From NCBI GenBank assembly GCA_031277995.1, contig JAITLH010000007.1:1-14093 (forward strand): a DNA stretch of 14,093 nucleotides. The letters run 5' to 3'. Source of the DNA: Deltaproteobacteria bacterium. Its GTDB lineage: Bacteria > Desulfobacterota > Desulfarculia > Adiutricales > Adiutricaceae. Made by a program: the position numbers and the translations under genes. Numbering within the stretch: position 1 is the first letter of the stretch; each line of letters starts with the position of its first letter. Of the stretch, positions 7,452 through 14,093 are shown piece by piece. Under the pieces are notes generated by a model. The model did not search any database. It had not been told where the DNA came from and saw only the letters and a program-made list of their open reading frames with translations.

Positions 7452-8210
7452 TCAATCCTCGGGCTTTTGGTCGGTTTTTAGGGAAACCTTCCAGACGATT
7501 TCAAAAATCGCCCTGACCATTTTGCTTAACTCGGGGCTGTCAATGATTAAGGCGTATTGTTCCATATGGGTGGCCAGGACGGCCAGGGAGTTGTCGTATA
7601 TGTAGATGTCCGGCATGTCGTCAGGCATTTTCTGGGGAAAATATCTGATCTCCCGGAGATATTTTTTGCTGTCCCGATAGTGTTCGACTTCATCGGCCGC
7701 CTTGGTCCGGATGGATCTGGTACTGATGCCCCTTTTGAGTCGTTTTTTTATGTATTTTCCCGACGAGTCCAGGTTTTCCAAAGCCAATTGGGCCGACAGG
7801 GAGCCAAAGTAGCAGTAATTGTCGCCCTTGACGTTGGTGAGCTCGTCAAAGACCACGTGGGCGGCCATGTCACCCTCATAGTAGCTGATCTTGGGCTTTA
7901 TGCTACCCGAGCCGTAAAGGGCCTTAAGCTCGGGCATGTATTTTTCGATCGTCTCCAGGCGCTTTATGGCCATTTCTTTGATTATCTCAGGGTCCCTGGC
8001 CGTGTAGCGCCTTTTGCTCCCGACGAAGTCTAGGTTTACGAGTTTATTTTCCACCAACTGCTGGGCCAACGGATAGATGTTGGTTCGGTTGATGCCGGTG
8101 GCCTTCTCCAGCTGGGCCGGCGAAAGACCCTTGGACTGGAGAATGGCCTTATAGATGCGAGTCAAATTTCGGTTAAGGCCAAATACTTCCATGTCGTTTT
8201 CTTCAATCAT
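7452..8210 (-). CDS. TrmB-like winged-helix transcriptional regulator
   Basis: 252 residues; the start at 8210 is preceded by AGGAG with six bases of spacing, which favours it over the internal ATG at residue 7. Residues about 14-75 form a winged helix: a first helix LTRIYKAILQSKGLS, then AQLEKATGINRTNIYPLAQQLVENKLV as helix-turn-helix, and FVGSKRRYTARDP as the wing, in the manner of TrmB/MarR-type regulators (PF01978). A helical linker (about 75-98) leads to a C-terminal half starting KPKISYYEG, with alternating strands and helices likely to form a sensor domain; no known ligand motif is recognised. It is divergent from the kinase and methyltransferase genes across a long spacer, suggesting it controls them, itself, or both. 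No membrane segment is seen. The regulator call is firm; its target and effector are inference. Confidence 0.78.
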   Translation of the reverse strand: MIEENDMEVFGLNRNLTRIYKAILQSKGLSPAQLEKATGINRTNIYPLAQQLVENKLVNLDFVGSKRRYTARDPEIIKEMAIKRLETIEKYMPELKALYGSGSIKPKISYYEGDMAAHVVFDELTNVKGDNYCYFGSLSAQLALENLDSSGKYIKKRLKRGISTRSIRTKAADEVEHYRDSKKYLREIRYFPQKMPDDMPDIYIYDNSLAVLATHMEQYALIIDSPELSKMVRAIFEIVWKVSLKTDQKPED

Positions 8211-8447
8211 GCCTTTCTCCTAAAACGCGAAAAACTGTATTTTTAGAGTATATCAAAAGCGATGTCGTGACGATGATTAAAAAAAACGACTTGGGATGGA
8301 ACCTTTGGCGACGGTAATAGTGGGTTCGGGAAAAAAGACAGTTTTGAAAAAACGAAAAACGGTTTTGGTGGTTATTCTCTCACCTCGGTAATGGGTCTGG
8401 GAATGGCCATTTTTTTTGGCCCCTGGCCAAAGGGGCGGGTGGCCGAG

Positions 8448-8590
8448 CCCAGGATGGAAAAAAATAAAGTCCCGGTTTGAAAAAAACCGAGCCCGGAATG
8501 GAAAAAAGGGTTGCCCCGTTTGGAAAAAGCCCGGCCGGGATGGGGAAATACCAAGCCGGGCTTGAAAAAAGCCTGCCCCGGTTTGAAAAA
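8448..8590. repeat. Tandem array of about seven ~21-bp degenerate repeats
   Basis: CCCGG-like cores followed by T-rich then GGAAAAA or TGAAAAA sequence start near 8448, 8471, 8492, 8514, 8536, 8556 and 8576, a step of 20-23 bp or two helical turns. The consensus is close to CCCGGnnTGGAAAAAA. The array is flanked by near-complementary TGGCCAAAGGGGC (8424-8436) and GCCCTTTGGCCA (8596-8607). It may be a multi-site operator or a bendable A-tract array; coding is a weaker alternative. Confidence 0.7.
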
Positions 8591-8710
8591 CCGCGGCCCT
8601 TTGGCCAAAAGAAAGCCAACGGTTTATCCCAGCTTCAAACTTTCATTATAACCCTTTAAAAACCCTCCGGCCAGTCTTGAAATATTATGAATAAATTTGA
8701 CAAAATTTTC

Positions 8711-8739
8711 TTGACATTAGTTTTGTTCTATGTGATCAT
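8711..8739 (+). promoter_or_regulatory. Putative promoter toward the kinase gene
   Basis: A perfect TTGACA (8711-8716) is followed 17 bases later by GATCAT (8734-8739), four of six consensus bases, in AT-rich DNA. A second TTGACA at 8697-8702 and a TATAAT at 8917-8922 lack well-placed partners. The start site is uncertain and any transcript would have a leader of more than 400 bases. Confidence 0.35.
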
Positions 8740-9048
8740 AATTTAACGAAAAAAGGAAACGCGAGCCACGGTCAAAAAAACTAAGTGTTTATGGGATGTT
8801 TTTAGGCCAAGGCCGCTTTGTCCCGCTTTTGGGGGATGTTGGGGCTGAAAAATTTAACGAATAAAATTAAGCTGTTATCGTGATTATTGGGCTCGGGTAA
8901 TTTTGTATATTTTACATATAATTATTTAGATCTTGACGAAAATTTTATTTGACACGTTAAAAAAATTATAGTCAATAAATAAGTTTTTTGGCCCTTGGCC
9001 TTGGTTGGGTTCGGGCCGGTCTTGACAAAATCCGGGGAAGTCCCTTTT

Positions 9049-9118
9049 GGCCGTAAAGGAGAGCCTACGGCCGGGCGGGCTTCCAAGTAAGCCTCAGCCT
9101 GGCCGGCTTGGGGAGCTG
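9049..9118 (+). promoter_or_regulatory. Structured leader before the kinase
   Basis: Three consecutive short stems are visible: GGCCGTA/TACGGCC (9049-9055 with 9066-9072) enclosing AAGGAGAGCC, GGCTT/AAGCC (9078-9082 with 9089-9093), and CAGC/GCTG (9095-9098 with 9115-9118). The array ends about 40 bases before the ribosome site GGAGGT at 9158. I recognise no known riboswitch consensus in it. Confidence 0.35.
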
Positions 9119-9168
9119 TTGGCCGGGTTTGGGGCTACTTTATCCATCGTCCAAACTGGAGGTAGATT

Positions 9169-10383
9169 ATGGACACTTCAAAAATGCGAATTTTGACCGA
9201 TCTTTCGACGATCGATCTGGTCGAATTGGAGGAAAGGGCCAGGAAAATCTCCTTGGCCGGGGCCGAAATCAGGGAAATTTTGGCCACCCAAAACATCCGA
9301 AACGAAATCGCCAACGCCATCGAGGACAACTACGATTTCGGGAGGGTGGTCGAGGTTTACGAGATCTTTGGCGGGTACGTCAATCGCAGTTTCGCCGCCG
9401 TTTGCGAGCGGGAAGGAGTTAGGACCAACTATTTCGTGCGCAAGTTCAATTTGGTCACGACCGAGATCGACGTCAAACTGGAACACTCCCTCATAAACTA
9501 CGTTCGGTACCACGGTTTTCCGGAGGTCGCCTGGGCCTATCCCACCAAAACCGGCCAGACTTTCGTCATGGCCAACGAGCGCTTGGAGGGGGAATCCAGG
9601 CCCAGGATTTACGCGGCCTACGTTTATCTCGAGGGCGAGGATAAGCACTCCTGGGCCAAATCCAACGCCACGCCCAATGAACTTAAGAGCATAGGGGCGA
9701 TGCATGCCCGTTACCACAACGCGGGACGGGGTTTTAAGGAAGGCGACCTGGTAAAGGCCGAACCCCGGACGGATAAGTTTTACAAAACCTGGGCCAAGTC
9801 CTTCCAAGAGATGGCCGCCAGGCCCCTTTTCGAGTATCCCTTCCACGACTATTTCAACGACGCCTTGCCGGGCATACTGGGGCTTTTGAAAAAGCACGCC
9901 ATCCCCGACGAGGTCTGGGCCGAACTGCCCCTGACCACGGTTCACGGCGATTTCCACGCCGGGAATCTCAAGTTCGTGGGCGAGGACGCCGTCGGCATGT
10001 TCGATCTGGACTGGGCCAAGGTCAATTACCGCCTTTTCGACGTCTGCCTCACGACCCTTTACATAACCCAGTCCTGGGCCGCCGACAATGACGGCCAGAT
10101 CCGGATCGACGACATGGCCAACTATCTGGGTAGTTACAACAAAACCCTGGGCCAACTGGGCGGCCTCCCGCCCTTAACCGCGACGGAGAAAAAATGGTTC
10201 GTTCCCATGTTCCACGTCTGTAACCTCTTTCTCATAAATTGGTGTACCGATGGCTGGTTTTATCAGGATCCCAATACCCACAACGATTATGAGGGCGTTC
10301 GTTACATGTTCCATTTCCTGGGCTCCTTTCCCTGGATTGAGAGGCAAAGGGCTGAGCTGGAGGCCTTGGTGGCCTCGGTCTAA
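9169..10383 (+). CDS. APH/choline-kinase-fold small-molecule kinase
   Basis: 404 residues; ATG preceded by GGAGGT with five bases of spacing. The C-terminal lobe carries the Brenner-type loop HGDFHAGN (259-266; catalytic D261, metal-binding N266) and the metal-binding FDLD (D279, D281), the hallmark of PF01636 phosphotransferases (aminoglycoside kinases, choline/ethanolamine kinases, type II homoserine kinase). The N-lobe reads GYVNRSFAAV (nucleotide loop) and YFVRKFN (likely ATP lysine). An N-terminal helical stretch of about 45 residues precedes it. The enzyme is cytosolic, with no signal or membrane segment. The substrate cannot be read from sequence. Its place before an MttB-family gene suggests an alcohol-bearing quaternary amine such as choline or a breakdown product; antibiotic resistance is less likely in this context. 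The next gene starts 264 bases downstream, so co-transcription is possible but not shown. Confidence 0.8.
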   Translation: MDTSKMRILTDLSTIDLVELEERARKISLAGAEIREILATQNIRNEIANAIEDNYDFGRVVEVYEIFGGYVNRSFAAVCEREGVRTNYFVRKFNLVTTEIDVKLEHSLINYVRYHGFPEVAWAYPTKTGQTFVMANERLEGESRPRIYAAYVYLEGEDKHSWAKSNATPNELKSIGAMHARYHNAGRGFKEGDLVKAEPRTDKFYKTWAKSFQEMAARPLFEYPFHDYFNDALPGILGLLKKHAIPDEVWAELPLTTVHGDFHAGNLKFVGEDAVGMFDLDWAKVNYRLFDVCLTTLYITQSWAADNDGQIRIDDMANYLGSYNKTLGQLGGLPPLTATEKKWFVPMFHVCNLFLINWCTDGWFYQDPNTHNDYEGVRYMFHFLGSFPWIERQRAELEALVASV

Positions 10384-10394
10384 AGGCTCCCCAA

Positions 10395-10445
10395 ATCGCC
10401 ATCGATGATCGCTTTCGAAGATCGCTCGCGATAATCGCCGGCGAT
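10395..10445. repeat. Imperfect 18-bp stem-loop after the kinase gene
   Basis: Arms 10395-10412 (ATCGCCATCGATGATCGC) and 10428-10445 pair at 15 of 18 positions around a 15-base loop containing TTCGAA. A palindromic GC block GGGCCGCGGCCC follows at 10446-10457. There is no T tract, so termination is doubtful; the segment is rich in ATCGCC and GATCGC words. Confidence 0.5.
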
Positions 10446-10580
10446 GGGCCGCGGCCCGCGGCCCGGGGCGATGGTTTCGGCTTGATGGCCTCGGGCCATG
10501 ATCTCGAAAGAAAGCCTTGGACGACAACCTTGGGCGACTTTTTTTCGCCCTTGGAGACCTAAATTTTACGGACCATGGAT

Positions 10581-10610
10581 AACCAAAAAAAGCCGATTTA
10601 TGTTTTGGTT
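10581..10610 (+). promoter_or_regulatory. AT-rich inverted repeat before the methyltransferase
   Basis: AACCAAAA (10581-10588) and TTTTGGTT (10603-10610) are perfect inverted copies with centres 22 bp apart, followed by ATTTTAAAGTTTTG, in the AT-rich stretch before the methyltransferase ribosome site. It could be an operator for a dimeric regulator or a weak hairpin. Confidence 0.35.
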
Positions 10611-10647
10611 ATTTTAAAGTTTTGTTTAAACATTTGGAGGAACGAAA

Positions 10648-12075
10648 GTGTTTCCATTTTATAACGTTTTAAGCGACGCGGAAGCTCTCATGGCCCATGA
10701 GTCAGCCCTAAGGGTCTTGGATCAAGTGGGGGTGGCCTTGGAGCATCCCAAGGCCCAGGAGGCGCTGTCGGGCCTGGGGGCCAGGATTTCGGATAACCGC
10801 AAGAGGGTTTATTTTCCCCCGGAGCTGGTCATGAAAATGGTCGACCGGGCCCCCAAGGAGTTTGTTTTCGCCGGGCGGGACCCCAAGCTCGATCTGGTCA
10901 TGAAACTGGGCAATTCCCACATTAGGTCCGCCGCCGGGCCCATCTACCATTACGACATAGTCACGGGTCAATCCAGGAACCTGACCTTGGCCGACGCCTT
11001 GGACTCGGTGCGCTTGGTTAACGCCCTGCCCAATATCGGGGCCCACGCCGCCCTAAGCCCCCAGGATCTGGACCCGAAAACCTACGAGATCGCCACCACC
11101 AAAATGATGCTGGAAAATACCGACAAGCATTTTTGGGTCCTGACCACCAGCTCCGATAATCTCAAATACGAGCTCGACATGGTGGCCGCCTCGGTCGGGG
11201 GCAAGGAAAACCTTAGAAAAAGGCCCATCGTCAGCAGCATCGCCTGCGTCATCGCCCCTTTGAGGTTTCCGACCGACGAGGTCGAGAGGCTAATCATTTG
11301 CGGCGATTACGGCGTCAGCGCCATGACCCCGGTCATAGTCATGATCGGGGGGAGCGCCCCTTACACCCTGGCCGGGGCCCTGACCCAAATGACCGCCGAG
11401 ATATTGGCCACCGTGACCATCGGCCAGGCCCTTTGCCCGGGCATGGGCCAGTTTTACTATACCCTTATGCAGGCCCTGGACATGCGTTCGGGTAACAGCG
11501 TGACCCAAGGCCCGGAGCTGATGGCGCTTTACGCCGCCGGGGCCAGCATGGCCCGGTTTTACGGGCTGCCTTCCGTGGCCAACACCACTTTCAGCGGCGA
11601 GTGCCAGTCGCACCAAATGATCTACGATTACGGGGTAAACATCTTCCTGGGCCTTTCCTGCGGCTATACCTTTCAGGTGGGGGCCGGGAGCCTGGAATCG
11701 GGAAACCTATACAGTCACGAGGCCCTGGTGGTAATAGACGAAGTCAAGGCCTATATGGACAAATTCATGGAGGGCATCCGCTTTAGCGAAGAGACCCTGG
11801 CCGTGGCCGACATCGCCGCCCGGGCCGAAAAGGGCGAGTACGTCTCCAGTAAGCTCACCCTTAAATACCTGCGCGAGGAAAAGCGTTTCGCCGGTTCCCT
11901 TTTTACCTATCCGCTCCTCTCCCAGTGGATCCCCGATCCCAAGACCATCATCGATAGGGCCGCCCAGAGGGTGAAAAAAATCCTGGCCGAGGCCCCCCAA
12001 GAACCCCTTTTGCCCAAAGACACAATCAAGGACCTTGACGAAATCATGGCCGCGGCCCAAAAAAGGTTCGCCTGA
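10648..12075 (+). CDS. MttB-superfamily corrinoid methyltransferase, non-pyrrolysine
   Basis: 475 residues from a GTG start with GGAGG seven bases upstream, near the usual 470-500 of the trimethylamine methyltransferase (MttB, PF06253/COG5598) family. Family-like stretches include ALRVLDQVGVALEHPKA near the N-terminus, AAGPIYHYDIVTGQSRNLTLAD, the MLENTDKHFWVLTTSSDNL region, ALTQMTAEILATVTIGQALCPG, MYGLPSV-type sequence (FYGLPSVANTTFSGECQSHQ), and the C-terminal ILAEAPQEPLLPKD (compare the usual P.L......L). There is no in-frame amber codon, so pyrrolysine is not used; non-pyrrolysine members such as glycine betaine methyltransferase MtgB move a methyl from quaternary amines to a corrinoid protein. 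The enzyme is cytosolic. Neither the corrinoid partner nor a reactivation protein is in the window. The exact substrate is unknown. Kinase upstream; strong terminator 170 bases downstream. Confidence 0.9.
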   Translation: MFPFYNVLSDAEALMAHESALRVLDQVGVALEHPKAQEALSGLGARISDNRKRVYFPPELVMKMVDRAPKEFVFAGRDPKLDLVMKLGNSHIRSAAGPIYHYDIVTGQSRNLTLADALDSVRLVNALPNIGAHAALSPQDLDPKTYEIATTKMMLENTDKHFWVLTTSSDNLKYELDMVAASVGGKENLRKRPIVSSIACVIAPLRFPTDEVERLIICGDYGVSAMTPVIVMIGGSAPYTLAGALTQMTAEILATVTIGQALCPGMGQFYYTLMQALDMRSGNSVTQGPELMALYAAGASMARFYGLPSVANTTFSGECQSHQMIYDYGVNIFLGLSCGYTFQVGAGSLESGNLYSHEALVVIDEVKAYMDKFMEGIRFSEETLAVADIAARAEKGEYVSSKLTLKYLREEKRFAGSLFTYPLLSQWIPDPKTIIDRAAQRVKKILAEAPQEPLLPKDTIKDLDEIMAAAQKRFA

Positions 12076-12084
12076 GCGAAGCCA

Positions 12085-12126
12085 AAACTAAACCCGTCAA
12101 ACTAAACCCGTCAAGCTAAGCCGGCC
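12085..12126. repeat. 14-bp tandem repeat after the methyltransferase
   Basis: AAACTAAACCCGTC occurs exactly at 12085-12098 and 12099-12112, then as a degraded third copy (AAGCTAAGCCGGCC) at 12113-12126. It starts ten bases after the methyltransferase stop codon. Confidence 0.8.
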
Positions 12127-12139
12127 AAACTTGGCCCCA

Positions 12140-12169
12140 GCGAATCTTGGCTTTGAAGCCAAGCTTCGC
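12140..12169. repeat. Stem-loop in the methyltransferase 3' region
   Basis: GCGAA, one mismatch, then CTTGGCTT pairs with AAGCCAAG, mismatch, TTCGC, around a two-base centre. A perfect 14-bp palindrome GCCTTGGCCAAGGC follows at 12208-12221. There is no T tract, so these are more likely mRNA-end structures than terminators. Confidence 0.55.
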
Positions 12170-12243
12170 GGCCTGGCTTGGAAAAAAGCTTGGGGGTAAA
12201 GCCCAAAGCCTTGGCCAAGGCGCCCCAAAGTTTTGTCGAATAA

Positions 12244-12294
12244 AAACCCCCCGGAGAGTTGTTTTTTAACTCAACGGGGGGTTTGGTTTTTTTT
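12244..12294 (+). terminator. Rho-independent terminator of the methyltransferase
   Basis: AAACCCCCC (12244-12252) pairs with GGGGGGTTT (12276-12284), with an added G-C pair, a small internal loop and an inner GAGTT/AACTC stem around GTTTTTT. It is followed by GG and eight T (12287-12294), a textbook intrinsic terminator for plus-strand transcription. Confidence 0.9.
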
Positions 12295-13017
12295 GCGTGG
12301 ACGTTAACTTTCGTTATGGATAAAAGAAAACCCTTTCGGTAAAGCTCCCCGTGGCGGCCGGGGCGCTCCTGAGTTAATTTGGCGCAAAATGGCCGCGGCC
12401 AATTAACCCAGGGCCTTTAGGCACGGTCATAGATACCGCTTGGGGGGTTTTGGAAGGCATCGCCCAACCGGGCCAAGGCGTCGCCGCGCCAAGGGTCTCT
12501 CAAACTCCGGCCTTCGGGGACGGGGCTGGGCATAAGGGCCTTCTTTGCGAAAAAGCCGCGATTGCCGCGCCCGATAAAAAATCCGCCGGCGAAAGGGGCG
12601 ATCTTGGCGGGTCCTTTATTCAAAACCTCACCCCCCATGGCGCGGTGGGCCGCAAAGGGCCAAAATCGGTCCCCTGGGGCGATTTCCGGCCGGGCCGGCT
12701 AGGGGGGTAGCGGCCAGGGGTTTCCAGACCCCCCGGGGGCCTCCCGGGGCCGTTTGGGGCGGAGGCGATTTTCGCGATTTTTTGGGGATAAAACGGAACC
12801 TAAAGCGGGCGGAAAGGGCGGGGGGATGAAAAAATGGTTCTAAATTATTTTCACTTAATTACTTAAAAACCAATAAAAGCGGGGCTTGTTTATTTGGCGA
12901 AGGGGCTTGGGGGCAAGATTTTGGGACTTCCATTTGTTGTTTGTCTTAAAAAAACGCTCATGATAAAACTTTAACGCCCCAGCAAATGAAAGTCTCGACA
13001 ACTTTCATAGAAAAAAA
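12295..13017. other. 723-bp region without a credible gene
   Basis: Two overlapping open frames (plus 12450-12710 and minus 12417-12638) lack ribosome sites and recognisable sequence and are typical of GC-rich DNA. Visible structure: an inverted repeat CCTGAGTTAATTTGGC (12368-12383) against 12397-12412, and CCCCGGG/CCCGGGG (12731-12737 with 12743-12749). Composition changes sharply from GC-rich (to about 12825) to AT-rich (12830-13017). Confidence 0.6.
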
Positions 13018-13851
13018 TTAAAAAGGTTCGAGGGAGAAGGGAAAGGAGTTATAAAAATCTGGTTTAAAGCAAAGGGCCCTAAAATGGTGGTCGTATCTAA
13101 GGGGCAGGTGGCCTTGGTCGGCCATTTTTTCCAGGCAGGCGTCAAAGATATGTTTCATGGAGTTAACGTCGGCGAAGTTGTAGATTATGAGGTCTTTTAG
13201 GGCCTGGGCGCGTTGGCCGCGGCCGCGGCCATATTTATATTCGTTCCAGAGCGCCACGGCCATTAAGCCGTCGCCTTGGCCCTCATGGCGGCACAGGCCA
13301 ATTTGTCGTTCGATGGATTTTTGGCCCCCGACAAGGTTAAGGCTTTTGCAAAGATACCTTAGATCCACGTGGGCCAAGGGGAAGCCAAGATCGGGAAAGG
13401 CGCTTTTTAAGAAAGGTAGGTCAAAGGAGGTGCCGTTAAAAGTCACCAGGGCCTTGGATTTGGCCAGATCGTCGTAAAGTTCCGCCGGATCGTCGCGGCC
13501 GTAAACGATGACCTTAAAGGCTTCGCCCAAGGTCCAGCCGACGATGGTGATTTGGTTTCTGGTCCGGCTTAAACCCGTGGTCTCGATGTCCAAAAAAGCC
13601 GTCTCCTGGGGATAGGCCACGGCCACGCGGAAAAGTTGGTCTTTGGGTAAAGCCTTGGCGAAAAAAACGTGATCCCTTTCCTCTAAGGCCCTCTTGGTCT
13701 TGGCGATGGCCTTCGCGACTTTTTCGTCTCGGCAGCCCGGCGAGCGCTTGATTAAATCGTCGATGGTCCTAACCCCCTCGCCCCAAAGGGAACGCTCTTC
13801 ATGGCTTGAGACGAGTCCAAGGTGAATGAAAGTGTGTTCCAAGATGGTCAT
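13018..13851 (-). CDS. YprB-like DEDD (RNase H-fold) exonuclease
   Basis: 277 residues from ATG 13851, chosen because MTILEHTFIHL fits the usual N-terminus of this family (MLEHTF.H). The DEDDh/y-type core of PF13482 (RNase_H_2, as in Bacillus YprB) is complete: ExoI AFLDIETTGL (D88, E90), ExoII LVTFNGTSFDLPFL (N139, D144), a middle motif DLRYLCKSL, and ExoIII IIYNFADVNSM (D228). Before it, residues 20-45 (ERSLWGEGVRTIDDLIKR) form the usual helix-hairpin-like lead. It is presumably a single-strand DNA or RNA 3' exonuclease in the cytosol; exact substrate unknown. No ribosome site precedes this ATG. The frame is open upstream through a transposase remnant to a GTG at 13983, so a 321-residue fusion could be made. 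The native upstream region seems replaced. Confidence 0.85.
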   Translation of the reverse strand: MTILEHTFIHLGLVSSHEERSLWGEGVRTIDDLIKRSPGCRDEKVAKAIAKTKRALEERDHVFFAKALPKDQLFRVAVAYPQETAFLDIETTGLSRTRNQITIVGWTLGEAFKVIVYGRDDPAELYDDLAKSKALVTFNGTSFDLPFLKSAFPDLGFPLAHVDLRYLCKSLNLVGGQKSIERQIGLCRHEGQGDGLMAVALWNEYKYGRGRGQRAQALKDLIIYNFADVNSMKHIFDACLEKMADQGHLPLRYDHHFRALCFKPDFYNSFPFSLEPF

Positions 13852-14022
13852 TTGGTGGTTGGGTGGCATATGCGATTCCCGCGTGCCGTATTGCCCACGG
13901 CGAGCGTGAAGCCTCGCATGGGAGTAAACGCGGTCGCCATCGAAGAAGACCTCCGCGATATTTTGCGTGAGCCGAACATCCACCTTTTTCTTGACATACT
14001 CGCGCGGAACGCTGTAGTACGG
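13852..14022 (-). pseudogene. IS21-type IstA transposase C-terminal remnant
   Basis: Read on the minus strand from 14022 down, the translation PYYSVPREYVKKKVDVRL, then EVFFDGDRVYSHARL and ending HMPPNHQ, matches the pattern at the C-terminal end of IS21-family IstA transposases (YSVP...VDVRL....VEVF..G.RV.SH.R......HMPP.H). The match is from memory of the family. A TAG at 14025-14023 interrupts the frame just upstream, and no frame from there to the window end reads clearly as IstA. The fragment ends abruptly at MPPNHQ, directly joined in frame to the exonuclease start, so the usual C-terminal tail and right end of the element are absent. Confidence 0.72.
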
Positions 14023-14093
14023 CTAGCCGATGCCAACGCGGTGAACGGTTCGGAAGTTCGCGTGTCCAAATCCTCGCGGTCGGCGATGCCGCC

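Larger units (their letters stand above)
8211..9168. other. 958-bp divergent intergenic regulatory region
   Basis: There is no credible gene. From the regulator side it holds 8211-8440 (mixed, A-rich), a 21-bp tandem array (8448-8590) bounded by an inverted repeat, a low-GC segment 8640-8990 with promoter-like hexamers, and a GC-rich leader with small hairpins (9049-9118) just before the kinase. Frames open across the array exist on both strands only because 21 is a multiple of three. Confidence 0.65.

Noticed and set aside
7204..7605. Plus-strand 133-residue open frame in the A/C tract
   Set aside because: Lysine/proline/asparagine content is a by-product of the skewed tract, and its 3' part is antisense to the regulator.
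8448..8590. CRISPR array
   Set aside because: Units are 20-23 bp end to end with no alternation of constant repeats and unique spacers, and no cas genes are nearby.
8372..8659. Small protein with seven-residue repeats encoded by the 21-bp array
   Set aside because: Open on both strands because the period is a multiple of three; no ribosome site or signal supports translation. Kept as repeat DNA.
9001..9168. Cobalamin riboswitch before the corrinoid-pathway genes
   Set aside because: The pathway would make it plausible, but I could not find a convincing B12 box or the other conserved core segments.
9178..10155. 325-residue minus-strand open frame
   Set aside because: Antisense to the kinase gene, which has a ribosome site and catalytic motifs; the antisense frame is glycine/valine-rich with no family features.
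10648..12075. Pyrrolysine-containing MttB
   Set aside because: The frame has no in-frame TAG from GTG 10648 to the TGA stop, and no pyl genes are visible.
12417..12710. Small genes in the GC-rich spacer
   Set aside because: Two overlapping opposite-strand frames, neither with a ribosome site nor recognisable sequence.

Overview
The window reads as chromosomal DNA of an uncultured anaerobic bacterium, perhaps of the Deltaproteobacteria/Desulfobacterota type. That placement is inference from gene content: a Dot/Icm-type coupling ATPase, an MttB-family corrinoid methyltransferase and an AAA-ATPase-like/PD-(D/E)XK family protein common in gut anaerobes. No marker gene fixes the taxon. Spacers are long (0.1-0.95 kb), low-complexity and rich in repeats. 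All seven readable genes end in TAA (5) or TGA (2).

Layout. (1) 1-2189, plus strand: the 3' part of a gene for a long Ig-like repeat protein, with units of exactly 291 bp (97 aa), the first ones nearly identical; its 5' end lies outside the window. A perfect 21-bp hairpin follows. (2) 2301-4058, plus: a type IVB secretion coupling ATPase of the DotL/IcmO type, with two membrane segments and a complete ATPase domain but no C-terminal adaptor-binding extension. (3) 4151-7120: a promoter, then a roughly 200-bp repeat, then a gene for an AAA-ATPase-like protein with a degenerate PD-(D/E)XK domain, then two more direct copies of the repeat. The best preserved copy has imperfect terminal inverted repeats. 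(4) 7246-7372: a tract almost without G on the plus strand. (5) 7452-8210, minus: a TrmB-like winged-helix regulator. (6) 8211-9168: a 958-bp divergent intergenic region with a 21-bp tandem array, AT-rich promoter-like DNA and a leader with small hairpins. (7) 9169-10383, plus: an APH/choline-kinase-fold small-molecule kinase. (8) 10648-12075, plus: an MttB-superfamily methyltransferase without pyrrolysine, followed by a strong Rho-independent terminator. (9) 12295-13017: no convincing gene. (10) 13018-13851, minus: a YprB-like DEDD exonuclease, preceded in the same frame by the broken C-terminal part of an IS21-type IstA transposase that runs to about 14022.

How the genes may work together. 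The regulator, kinase and methyltransferase look like a small catabolic locus for a quaternary amine or related methylated compound: the MttB-family enzyme would pass a methyl group to a corrinoid protein encoded elsewhere, the kinase may act on an alcohol product or related compound, and the divergent regulator may sense a metabolite. The Ig-repeat protein and coupling ATPase suggest surface adhesion and type IVB secretion or conjugation, and therefore contact with other cells; no other secretion component is in view. Direct repeats around the AAA gene and the IS21 scar beside yprB show local rearrangement.
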